Shown piece by piece: positions 11,601-21,890 of a DNA stretch of 64,000 nucleotides. Location: the NCBI RefSeq assembly GCF_023065955.2, contig NW_026623019.1, positions 19,514,850 through 19,578,849 on the forward strand, read 5' to 3'. The position numbers and the translations under genes are program-made. The notes below the pieces were generated by a model that saw only the letters and a program-made list of their open reading frames with translations, was not told the DNA's origin and did no database searches. Every line of letters starts with the position of its first letter. The stretch's first letter is position 1. This DNA is from Ursus arctos (Eukaryota; Chordata; Mammalia; Carnivora; Ursidae).

Positions 11601-12100
11601 GGAGTTGGAATTCATGCTTCCGAGGACTGGCGTCAGAAATTCTCTCTGGAACAATCATAAAAGGATGAGCTCGGGAGAGAAGGGATGAAGTATCCCAAAG
11701 ACAGGAGACTACTTAGCTGAAAATTCCATAAGAATGCCAAGGTCCCCAAAGTCAGGAAGGGCATCTTCAGGCGATGGAAACTTTAAGGGAAGAGTAATGA
11801 ACATGAACTTTGGGCCCAGGGAGACAGAAACAAGGACAATGGGGAGGGCTTTTTAAAAAATTATTATTGCTCCATGTTGATGAAAAACATGGAATGGGAC
11901 TCATGGGCCTGTCTTCTGCATCATTTATGAGGGGAAAAATGAAATAGCACATGTGCATTCCTACAGCACCCACCACGATACAATGCCTTGCACACAGTCA
12001 GGTCGCAAGGACAGTTGTTTCAATTGTTACCCGCTGGATTCTGAAGGCTCTACACATTGGAATGGTCTATGGGATCTAAGTATGTAGTCGGAATGCAGGA
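11601..12100. other. Mostly unique sequence, possible L2 3' end
   Basis: No gene. The stretch CAATGCCTTGCACACAGTCAGG near 11981-12002 (described here in part) resembles the conserved L2 3' end, suggesting the L2 upstream was split by unrelated sequence. Confidence 0.35.
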
Positions 12101-12109
12101 ACTTACTTA

Positions 12110-13160
12110 ATAACTATAAAAATATAACATAAAGAGAATAAGACGACAAGACAGACTGGGAGAAAATATTTACAAATGATGTATTTGAGAAAGTACTATT
12201 ATCTAAAAATATAGAAAGAACTCTTAAAACTCAACAATATGAAGGTGAACAACCTTATTAAAAAATGAGCCAAAGACTCAGACACCTCATCAGAAAAGAC
12301 ATACAGATGGCCAATGAGCAGATGAAAAGATGTTTAACATCATATAATCATTAGGGAATTTTAAATTAAACACTACCCCTACACACTTATAAGAATGGCC
12401 AAAATCCACAACACTGACAACAAACACTGACAAGGATATCGAACAACAGGCACTCTTATTCTCTGCGGGTGGAAATGCAAAATGGTGGTCACTTTGGGAG
12501 ACAGTTGGGCAGTTTCTTACAAAACTAGACACACTCTTACCATCCAATCCAGTAAATATGCTGCCAGATATTTATCCAATGGGTTGAGAACTTACGCACA
12601 TGCACATGCGTGTTTATAACAGTTTTATTCATCATCGTTGACACTTGTAAGCAACCAAGTTATCCTTTACTAGGTGATTGGATAAACAGTGGTACATCCA
12701 GACAACGGAATATTGTTCAGCACTGAAAAGACAGAAACGATCAAGCCACAAAAAGATATGGAGGAAACTTGAATGAATATTGCTAAGTGAAAGAAGCCAG
12801 TCTGAAAAACTTACATACTGTATGATTCCAACTATATGACATTGTGTGAAGGGCAAAACTGAGGAGACAGTAAAAAGACAGGTGGTTGCTGGGGGCGGGG
12901 GGCAGCGTGTGGTGGTGTGAAGAATGGAGAAGCAAAGCACAGAGGATTTGTAGGACAGTAAAATTGCTCTGTGTGATACTATGACGTGAACAACAGGCTT
13001 TGGGTGATGATAATGGTGTGTCAATGTGGCTTCATCAACTGTAACAATTGATGTCTGATGTTGATAGGAGGGGAAGCTGTGGGGGGGTGCTGGGAATATG
13101 TGGAGCTCACTGTACATACCGCACAATTCTGCTGTGATCCTAAAACTACTCTAAAAAATT
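12110..13160 (+). mobile_element. L1 3' end (ORF2 3' part plus 3' UTR)
   Basis: Readable L1 order: GACTGGGAGAAAATATTTAC, then AATGAGCCAAAGACTC, ATACAGATGGCCAATGAGC, GGTGGAAATGCAAAATGGTG and ATCCAGACAACGGAATATTG. The ORF2 end CTAAGTGAAAGAAGCCAG and a 3' UTR with GGTTGCTGGGGGCGGGG follow. The AAAATTAATTC tail near 13160 has no clean poly(A). Frames are broken throughout. It is an L1MA/MB-age element by appearance, 5' truncated. Confidence 0.85.
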
Positions 13161-13169
13161 AATTCTATT

Positions 13170-13385
13170 TTTATAAAGATTTATTAATTTGTTTATTTAT
13201 TTATTAATAGAGTATGCACATGTGTGAACAGGGGGAAGGGCAGAGGGGGAGGGAGAGAGAGAATCCTCAAGCAGACTCCGCTGAACATAGAGCCAGATGC
13301 AGGGCTCAGTCCCAGGATCCCGAGATCATGACCTGAGTCGAAATCAAGAGTCGGCTACTTAACCAACTGAGCCATAAGTATCCCC
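13170..13385 (-). mobile_element. SINEC carnivore tRNA-derived SINE, older subfamily
   Basis: On the minus strand it carries the tRNA-like head (inverted CAACTGAGCC at about 13360), the CATGACCTGAG block, the GGGAGAGAGAGAA pyrimidine-complement region and the TTTATTTATTTATT complement of the AAATAAATAAA tail. It sits just behind the L1 3' end. No clear target duplication, so it is an older copy. Confidence 0.9.
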
Positions 13386-13389
13386 AAAA

Positions 13390-13666
13390 TAAAGTCTATT
13401 AATTATATATACACAGGTGTATGTATACACGTAAGCACGTGCTTTATACGTACATAAAACAAGTCCTCGTGTCTAACTGCCTAACTTATGTAGGGTGCCC
13501 TAGGGTACTTGGCCCTTTAATGCATAAGTAAAAAGATCACGTCTTGTCAGTTTTCTTCTGTCCTTCCTCATCTGTGTCCCCCCCACCCCCAATGCACTGG
13601 ACAAAGCTTTGGACCTTCAGTTTCCAAGGCTGGCTTTGCCCATTAGTGACTGAAACCTAAGTAAGT
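13390..13666. other. Unique sequence, E-box palindrome
   Basis: A 12-bp palindrome AAGCACGTGCTT at 13433-13444 contains the E-box CACGTG. No gene. Confidence 0.4.
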
Positions 13667-13887
13667 GGGGCGCCTGGGTGGCACAGCGGTTAAGCGTCTG
13701 CCTTCGGCTCAGGGCGTGATCCCGGCGTTATGGGATCGAGCCCCACATCAGGCTCCTCCGCTGGGAGCCTGCTTCTTCCTCTCCCACTCCCCCTGCTTGT
13801 GTTCCCTCTCTCGCTGGCTGTCTCTATCCTGTCGAATAAATAAATAAAATCTTTAAAAAAAAAAAAAAAAGAAAGAAAGAAAAAAAA
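13667..13887 (+). mobile_element. SINEC carnivore SINE, young bear-type subfamily
   Basis: Near-intact copy: GGGGCGCCTGGGTGGC head with A-box and B-box (GGGATCGAGCC), GCTCCTCCGCTGGGAGCC hairpin, CT-rich region, AATAAATAAATAAAATC and a long A tail. Flanked by the exact 15-bp duplication GAAACCTAAGTAAGT at 13652-13666 and 13888-13902, proving target-primed insertion. Low divergence suggests recent activity. Confidence 0.97.
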
Positions 13888-13939
13888 GAAACCTAAGTAA
13901 GTAATGAGCTTTGGGTCTTCTCTTCCCATTGCTTAAAAC

Positions 13940-14270
13940 ATTCCCATTTTGTCCTTGGAATACATTCCCAAATCTTTATAGGACCAATAAAACCCTCTAT
14001 AATCTGACCCCTGTTTACTCGGCAAGCCTTCCCTCCTGCTTCTCCTCCCTTCCGTGTGTTATACACTAATCTTAGAGAAATCCAGTCCGTTACTTGAGAA
14101 TGCCACTTTGACTGTTTCCCCCACCAGGCTCTTCACCCTCGCTGCTCTCTTTCCACGCAATTCCCTCTCTCACCCATTTATCGCCCCCTGTTTTCTCAAC
14201 TATACAGGCCCTTTGTATTTCCCAGGCTATTCAGGAGATTACAAATCAAATAAATACATAATGACAGGCT
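13940..14270 (+). mobile_element. L2 LINE fragment (plus orientation)
   Basis: Contains ATAATCTGACCCCTGTTTAC, the segment where L2 reads TGATCTGGCCCCTGCCTAC, then CTTCACCCTCGCTGCTCTC and GCAATTCCCTCTC in the expected order. Non-coding remnant. Confidence 0.6.
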
Positions 14271-14424
14271 TTCTTTAAAAAGAAGTCCTTTATATTTGCA
14301 GAGCTCTAGTTCTGGAAACCCGTTACTCTGTGGGATCAGGAAGCCATCCCTGACGAAGAACAGCTGAGACAGGAAAGGGTCACTAGGACGAAATACGTAC
14401 ATGAGAGAGGAAGAGGAAGGGCAG

Positions 14425-14605
14425 AAGGGGTTAGTGATTAAAGACATAGACTGCTCAGACGGACTGGGGTCCAAATCCAATGACCTTGATAATTAACGTA
14501 TCCAGGTCCCAGTTTCCTCCCCTGTAAATCTGGGAATAAGATAGTCTCCTGCTTGATAGGTTTTTTGGTAAAGATTATAGAATGTAAACATTAAATCCAT
14601 ATTAA
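14425..14605 (+). mobile_element. MIR SINE (plus orientation)
   Basis: MIR core order: GGTTAGTGATTAAAGACATAG, then GGGTCCAAATCCAATGACC, CCCAGTTTCCTCCCCTGTAA and ATAAGATAGTCTCCTGCTTG; each is a decayed form of the MIR word expected at that place. Confidence 0.75.
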
Positions 14606-16832
14606 ATCCTACCAGCATTATTATAGATTGCTTTTGGGATATGTTGAATCCAAGTGCCAGTGGGATATCCAGTGTCCTAAAAAGCAGTTGCTTGTATGCT
14701 TCTGAATTTGGGAGCGAGATCTGGGTGGATGATTTTGGTTTGGGTTACCAACATACACACAGGACTTGCAGTCCTGGGACGCAACAAGATGAGCTAGGGA
14801 GAGTGTGAAGAATGAGAAGCTAACAATATTGGGCCTCAGCATTTGCATAAGGGAACCAGGGAAGGGGAGTGAGAAAATGTCAGGGAAGTGAAGGTATAGT
14901 ATATTTGAAGAAGACAGGTGATCAGTTTGGTGGCATCAGTAACCGTGTGACCCGCCTTGGCATTCCAGTTCCACCATGCATCTGAATAAACTTTCGCTTT
15001 ACGAAAATGACACATGATTACATATCGCAGACCTCCAACGGTTTCTGAGAAAGTCAAATTTCTGACTATCATATCTGTGAAAGTCACAAGTCTCCTGAAC
15101 TTTTGGGACCCCTGATATGATCGACGGGTCTCTTGAAACACAAAACTTAGTCATCTTTGTAGGACGGCACTGTTCATGACATCATTGGCAATAAAACTAC
15201 CCAGGCTTTAAAAATAAATCTAAAATATAGAATTTTTCTTGACTACTGGTTCCTGCAGCAGTAAAATATACACTTTGAGTTACATAGAGTTGTGGATGGT
15301 TTAATTAAAAGCTAGCACTCCATGAATATTACAGAGATAAGGAAGCTGCAGCCAAGGGTGAGGTGTCTTATCTGCAAATGCAAACATAACAAGTGGTAAT
15401 TTTATCTTCTGGATTGGATTTTTAAATAGAGTAGCTGTAATGCCCCATAAAGCAATACTCTCAATTTTTTAAAGTCGAGTTGTACCCCTCCCCTGCATCC
15501 CTTTGCTGGATTTTAGTTCTGGCTGAGAAAAAGAGGACGTGAAACTCGAAATAAGATCTTTGCCTAACAAACACAGACAATTCCTAGCTGATGTGCAGCA
15601 AATGGCAATCTGCTAACAACGTCTATGAATGGCTTGGCCATTTGTTGACACCTCACGGGTGGACCTAGATTTAATCATACGTAGAAGAGCAAAGCGTTTC
15701 TGTCCTCAAAGGCAATTGCCAGTGTGCCCGGCTAATGTGTGTGCGGGCAATAACACAGTTACAGATCATTGCCATTTTGTAGCGCTCTGGGTAGGTGGGG
15801 TCATTCACTTAGTATTGCCGTGCTGTCTCGATGTCACCTGGTCGGGATCAAAAGGTGCTTTAGCTTGAAGGGAAATGAGTGAAATTGAGAAACAGAAAGC
15901 CAGAATCTCACCCCTCCTGGGCTACTAACAGTGCTTTCCTAAGCTTGCAGTGTTTTGAAAGCTGCTCTGTCTGGCCTTTGAAATTGCATTCGAATCCTTC
16001 TCTGAAAGTCCTCTGACAGTAACCAATCTCGTATGGTGAGAGCAGCTTGAGACTGAAAAAGGAACACATAACTGTGATGGGTCTATTGAATATACTAGAA
16101 GGCATCTTAAAGTGGAATAATACAATTGGTTTCAAAAGCTACACTTCCCCCCAAAAGTCACCAGCAAGGGTAAATTGGACGGGAACGCTTAAAAATCGAG
16201 TTCCTTAGGCTTTTTTTTTTTTTTTCTGTGTGATTTGATACTAGTAAATTTTCCTCAATCTCCTTTTATTTCCTGGCTTGCTCTTCTCTGATTCATATAC
16301 TGGAGTAGAATATAAACAGCTGGTTCATTTGCAATCCATTATGACATTTATAATACTGCCATCCTCATAAAGACAAGGTTTATTGTTAGGGATATGCTAT
16401 TTCCAGAGTCTAACAACTTGTTATCTGGCAGATTATATACCCGGGTTTTTAATTTATAATTCATCACAATTTGGTCCATTTGAAACTGACCCAAAAAGTG
16501 CAAACATGGGGATGGTTTGGTCTTTTATGCATCTTTTGGTTTTTGGTTTTGGTTTTTTGCTTTTAAGAATAACAAAACATGACCAATTACTCAAAATGAA
16601 CCGGCTCCCTTTGTCTCTTTGGGGTGAAAAATACTATTTTTAGTCAGTTCCTAGGTTTATGTGAGCTGTCCCTTTTGATTGGGACACTTCCCTCCTGCTC
16701 TTTATACTTTTATTCATAAACTTGGAAATTGACAAGGTATTGTAAATAGTCTTTCCGGAATCCTATTTTAGGAACTGTCCACCGGAGAGGGAACGATCAG
16801 TTGTTTCCACCTAATAGGTTTAAAGCTCAGTC

Positions 16833-16978
16833 GGGGGGTGGGGGGGGGGGAGTATGTCTTTTTAACTAATACCGTGTCATCTTCTTAATCATGCTGATTC
16901 TGAATAATTCAGCCTCTGTGGAAGTTGCAGAGCCAGAATCTATAGCTCTGTCTCTCTCGGGGGTGGTCGGGGGGGCGG
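16833..16978 (+). other. Two G-rich tracts with quadruplex potential
   Basis: G6-T-G11 at 16833-16850, and a second tract at 16959-16978 with runs of 5, 2, 7 and 2 G broken by T, TC and C. Both lie inside the repeat-poor island and are 110 bp apart on the same strand. Confidence 0.6.
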
Positions 16979-17210
16979 TGGAGTTTATTATTACTGAGGC
17001 TGACAGGAGAGAGCTCGGGCAGGTTAATTGCTAGAGCAGGACTAGCTGGGAGTTTGCCGGTGATATATAGCAACGAAACGGACTGAGGGGGATTGACTCT
17101 GCCTGTTACAGCACAAATATCTTCATGCGCCTCAGGTTTCTCAGAAAGATATGAGAAATAAATGTTCGCTGTTCATTTTCTGTCTGCACAATACAAATAG
17201 CCTCCGGCTG

Positions 17211-17363
17211 AACATGGCGACGACAGCACAGAGACTTAAAAAAAAAAAAGAAGAAGAAGAAGAGGAAATTTGCAAATTAACATTATTAGAAACATTCCTG
17301 CTTGAAAGTGCTGAAAATCAATTTCAATATATTTTGCATTTTAATGAATTGCCAAAGAGATAA
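17211..17363 (+). other. YY1-like site and 49-codon small ORF candidate
   Basis: AACATGGCGAC at 17211-17221 matches the YY1 core on the plus strand and at the same time forms a start codon with A at -3 and G at +4. The frame runs 49 codons to TAA at 17361. It begins MATTAQRL, then has a lysine run and a glutamate run encoded by an A12 and a GAA repeat, then ends in FNELPKR. I know no family with this sequence. The charged part comes from a simple repeat, which argues against an old protein. No promoter was identified beyond the YY1-like site. Confidence 0.15.
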
Positions 17364-19319
17364 ATCAGCTGTGTTTGAGGAATGCCTGCCTGGCAATGAT
17401 GTTTTCTTATCACATCTTGTCTTAACTGATAGCATTTAAAATGAAACCAGCGTTAATTGAAGGCGTGGGAAATGTAACTGCTAGTTAATGAAGTAAATGC
17501 ATGCTAGTTATGCAGAATTAGAAATTTGCTTTAATGTGCTAACTCTAACATTGTCTTCCAGCTCTATGGCCCCTAATTCCAAAGTAGTAATACTCAATAT
17601 TATAAATGGTTGAAAGGCAAAGCCACGTTGTTGCCTGAACTGTAGCTAAAGGCCGCTGTGTTTTAATTCCCGTGTGGAAACAGAATGCAAATACTGTTGT
17701 TTTTGTTTTCCACCATAAACAACAAATTTCAACTCCTGGGCCTCCGGGAGCCTTAGGTGAAGGCAGAATCTCACACTTCTTTCCTATTAAGAAAATAAAC
17801 AATGTAACTTTTCAATCTATCAGCTGTTTGCCCTGCTTAAAATTACCCAGCTGGAAGAGGAAGTGGGTTTCTGTTCATATTTTTGAGGTTGTAGCTTCTC
17901 CACGTCCTGTCGGCGCTCACTCAACACAGTATGTGCTCACTCAAATAGGAATGAAGGAATGAATGGTGCCCTCCTTTGATCTCTCTGTCTTGGAACCACA
18001 GAGAAATCATCACATTTCCCACCATGTATGTATATATGTTTAACAAATAGAACACTCATTATATACCCACACTCTCTATTAGCATATCTAGAACGTACAG
18101 GCTTTTTTTTCTTTTCTCTGCAAGAATGGAATCCATCTCCAACTACATATTCTTCATACTAATTGCATTTCACTCTCCTGTAGATTATAAGTTTTCTTCC
18201 TTTTTTTCCCCCTAAATTACGTTAAATAAAATAAATAAGGCAATCTCTTTCTTGGAAAATAATTTCTTGAAAAGTACCAAATTGTATATCATTTGGCAAA
18301 CTGAAGTTAGGTAGCAACAAAGGAGGCAATTTATATTATCTCATGCACCACGGTGTTTCAAGTCTGGAGGTCGCGGAGGTGTCCTATTTTCTATCAATGA
18401 AATGGAAAACCCTATCTTAGGAAATGTTTTGGTTGATGCAGTCTTGCTCTCCATAATGCAAGGAGGTTGTCTTTCTTCTTAAATTTTTAATCTCATCACT
18501 AGGGGGTCAAATAACTAAACATCAAACTTTTAATTGTGAGGAATACATAATTATTTAACTTTATGTCACAATTAATGAACGACAGACTTCCCAATGGATA
18601 GAAAATATGCCCATTAGATAGTGATCATGGAAAAATTGGAAGATCTGATACAGTGTGTCATCTGCTGAATAAAGTGAATCTTGTATGTAAGTTACCGGGG
18701 ACAACCTGACTCTTAGTCTTTATAAGTAAGAATAAAGTGAGAAACGATTTTGTTGCCTAATTGTTCATGTGTAATTTACAATCACTTTGATTTGTGGGAT
18801 CTTTCAAAGTCAATTATCTCCCCAAAGCTCATTTCAAGACAGAAAATACCTTTCTGTTTCTACAAGTCTTTCTGGTGCCACCTCCACGCTCTCTGCATTA
18901 TTGTTCCCTGCCCCCCACCCCAGAGCAAGGAGGTCTCTGTGGAGCAAGAAGAGAGGAAAAGAGACATCTCCCAGTGAATCATTTCTGGTCCTTTGCTCAA
19001 TGACAAGGGAAGCGGCTAATTGCTGAGGCCGCAGACTTGAGTCATTTAGCGAGTGTCAAAAACAACGAGGCTGCGTATTTCAGAGGATGCACTTGTGTGT
19101 CCTGATGGATCGTTCCGGCTTTGCTCAGTGGTATACCCCCAACATTGGAAAAAAAGTGGTCACAATGCTGCTGTGCTGGCCATCTGTGCTCCCATTCAAA
19201 TCAGTAACATCTTCTAACGTGTCCTCGGTACAAATGACGACACTTGGAGTTTTGGGGCACGGTGTTGTCCATGAGGATATGACCAGTGGTGTAGCTGACA
19301 TAACCCTGGCCTTCGGACA

Positions 19320-19500
19320 CAAAGCTTCAAGTCAAATCCCACCTCCACCATTCCCCAGCTGCTCCCCAGCAACCTTCTGATATATTCTGGGCCTCAGTTT
19401 CTTTTTCCATAACGGGTACCGTAATAGGGTTGTGATGTGGGATAGAAATATACATCACTATGATAAAATTTAGACACCGAGAGCAGCAGTAATAGAAATA
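19320..19500 (+). mobile_element. MIR SINE (plus orientation), decayed
   Basis: TCAAATCCCACCTCCACCA, then CTGGGCCTCAGTTTC, CCATAACGGGTACCGTAATAG and GGTTGTGATG follow the MIR core order. Very old copy. Confidence 0.6.
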
Positions 19501-20254
19501 TTAATAGTCGTGCTTTCACAAAAAGTGGAGCTTTTAGGTTAAATTTGAAGAATCAAGAAAGGCTTTTTTTTGTGAGATGGGATATTGAGCTGTAATGTCC
19601 ACTCTTTGAAGATTGAGCTCATGTTTATGTAAAAATTCTTTGTGATTATAGCTTGTAGAATTAAACACCTTGCTTTCACTAATTTTTTAAATATTTGGAC
19701 AAAAGTATATATAGTGGAGAATTAACACTCTCCTTCTATAATATCAGGGCTCTATTCATTAATTTGTTAACATCTTCCCACCCCGATTGTCTCAACGCAG
19801 CCATGGCATGAGTCAAATATAAATCCCTCACACAACGAAATTTTATGAACATCATATATAAAACATGGAGTCACTTAATAAACATGAGGTGTTAAAGTGA
19901 TGAATTCTTACTGTAAACCCAAGGGTAAAGAGCCTTTAAAAATTAATCGAATTCCTCCTGATACACTTTTCTAGAGAGATCATGACATGGTCTGTAGCCA
20001 AGCTGGCTTTGAAAAAACCAGCTATTTTTTCTGATCATTTAAAATGCTGATTGCAGATGTCAGAAGGGTAATTGGCCTGGGCCTGTATTGGAAAGCCTCA
20101 TTTGCATAAAAGGCTCGGGACTTTTTCCTTTTATTGATTTCATTCAATTTAATAAAAGCAGTATTTTAAAGTAGGTACCAAAAAAAAATAAACAATACTT
20201 CAAATTTATCTAGCACATTACATAGGTCTAATTAAAACAATACACATAGTATTC
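19501..20254. other. Unique AT-rich sequence
   Basis: No gene. ATTTGCAT, the octamer bound by POU proteins, occurs at about 20100, next to an AAAAGGCTCGG word; the region is AT-rich and repeat-free, compatible with conserved non-coding sequence. Confidence 0.35.
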
Positions 20255-21169
20255 TTTAGGCAGGTTGATTGAGGTATAATTGATATTTTAAAATGGTATA
20301 TTAACTGAATACAATTTGATGAGTTTGGAAATCGGCATAAACCTGGGAAACCATCACCATCATCAAGATAAAAAAAATATATCCATTGACTCCAAGAGTT
20401 TCCTCCTGTTGCTTTGGGTTTTGTTGATTGGTTTGCTTGTTTGTGTCTGTTTTGGAGAAAGAACACCTAACATGAGATCTAAACTTTCGACAAAATTTGA
20501 AGTGTGCCATACCGAATTCTTAGCTATAGACACTATCTTGTACAGCATATCTCTAGAACTTATTCATCTCGCAAACTGAAACGTTATGCCTGTCGAACAA
20601 TTCCCCATTGCCCTCCTCCCCCTGACTCCTGGCCACCACCATTCTACTCTCCGTTTCTATGAGTTTGACTATTTTAGACACCTCGTGTAAGTGAAATTAG
20701 GCAGTGACTGACTTATTTCACTTCACGTACTGTCTTCCAGGTTCATCCATGTCACATACGGTAGGATGTCCTTCTTTTTTAACACCAAGTAATATCCCAT
20801 TGCGTGTATATACCATATTTTCTTCATCTATTCATCCATCAATGGACATTTAATTTGATTCCATATCCTGGCTGTTGGTAATAATGCTGCGATGAAAATG
20901 GAATTGCAAGTATCTCTTCGAGATTCTCGTTTCAATTCTTCTAGGTGTATGCCTAGAGGTGGGATTACTGGATCATACGGTAGTTCCACTTTTAATTTTA
21001 GAGGAAACTCCATACTGCTGCACCATTTATATTCCCCCCGACAGTGGATAAGTGTTCTATTTTCCCACATTCTCATCAACACTTGTGACCTTTTGCTTTT
21101 GGTAACAACCATCTTAACAGACATGGGATGATATCTCATTGTGACATGGATTTGCATTTCTCTGATGAT
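20255..21169 (-). mobile_element. L1 3' end (3' UTR and ORF2 3' part), minus orientation
   Basis: Starts with the inverted 3' UTR: TTGATTGAGGTATAATTGA, GAAACCATCACCATCATCAAG. ORF2 words in reverse follow: CATTCTACTCTCCGTTTCTA, TTCATCCATGTC, ATTCATCCATCAATGGACA, TGGGATTACTGGATCATACGG and ATGATATCTCATTG. 5' truncated and interrupted at the end by the SINE at 21181. Not coding. Confidence 0.88.
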
Positions 21170-21180
21170 GAAACAAAGAG

Positions 21181-21369
21181 GGGTGCCTCAGGGGCTCAGT
21201 TGGTTAAGCATCCGACTCTTGATTTTGGTTCAGGTCATGATCTCAGGGTCATGAGATGGAGTCCTGCATCAGCTCCGTGGTGGGCATGGAGCCTGCTTAA
21301 GATTCTCTCTCTCCCTTTCCCTCTGCCCCTCCCCCACCTCTCTCTCTCCCTCTCTGAACAAAAGAAAAA
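21181..21369 (+). mobile_element. SINEC carnivore SINE, older subfamily
   Basis: Head GGTGCCTCAGGGGCTCAG (decayed), AGGTCATGATCTCAGGGTC block, CT-rich 3' part and A-rich tail. Flanked by the 11-bp duplication GAAACAAAGAG at 21170-21180 and 21370-21380. Inserted at the edge of the minus-strand L1. Confidence 0.93.
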
Positions 21370-21534
21370 GAAACAAAGAGAGTTCATGTCCATGTTGCAG
21401 TTTTAGTTTTGTTTAAGAATATTTCCAAAGTATCTGCTTTCTTTTTCTCCCAAATCTCTTTTCTCAGAAATACACCATATACCTTCCTGTTGTCTCCAGT
21501 TCCTCCATCCTCTGCATCTACTCTCCTACTGTGC

Positions 21535-21890
21535 TCTCACTGTGGGCAGATTGCTCTCCCCCAATCCTTGAATTTGGGCTTGGTCATAGGACTCTCTTCG
21601 TCTCATGACATGTGGTCAGAAGTGACAGTGTGCTAGTTTTGAACTTAGTTCTGAAGAGGACCTGTGTGTCTACCCATCTTGTTGACCTTTGTCATCATCA
21701 TGAGAAAAACGATCCTGGTTTGCTTGCTGGTGCAAGATGCATAAAATGCAGACCTGGATCTCGGACTTGCCTCAGGCACTGCCTCTCCTGACAATCCGTA
21801 AGAATCAGGGATTGGTGTGTAAGCCACTGAGATTTTTTGCTTGCTTATTACACTGCATTATTACAGCAGTCGTTGACCCACACAAGGACT
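21535..21890 (+). mobile_element. Decayed LTR-like repeat (MaLR type, uncertain)
   Basis: CTTGAATTTGGGCTTGGTCAT, then a block ending TGTAAGCCACTGAGATTTT and TTACACTGCATTATTACAGCA resemble the 3' half of an old mammalian LTR ending in GTTACGCAGCATTATTG-like words. Subfamily not assigned. Confidence 0.45.

Larger units (their letters stand above)
14610..19319. other. Large repeat-poor island
   Basis: About 4.7 kb with no young transposon and no old LINE I can recognise, unlike the rest of the window. It includes a CpG-retaining block at 15640-15845, a G-rich and CpG-retaining block at 16830-17225, and an AT-rich stretch at 17340-17580 with repeated TAAT-type cores, ATGCAT and TTAATGAAGTAAATG. 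Such transposon exclusion is typical of conserved developmental enhancers, which is inference here. No exon is firmly supported. Confidence 0.45.

Noticed and set aside
12632..13126. 164-codon minus-strand frame, the longest in the window
   Set aside because: It is antisense to the L1 3' end and is a by-product of that repeat.
13690..13929. Recurring peptide rich in RGNTSRGSGRGRSRL
   Set aside because: The same peptide reappears at every minus-strand young SINE (24657, 30111 and others). It is a SINE translation, not a gene family.
18492..18507. Second CTCF-like word TCACTAGGGGGTCA
   Set aside because: Mismatches at both ends of the core (T for C at each) reduce the match, and no other support exists, so it is not listed as a feature.
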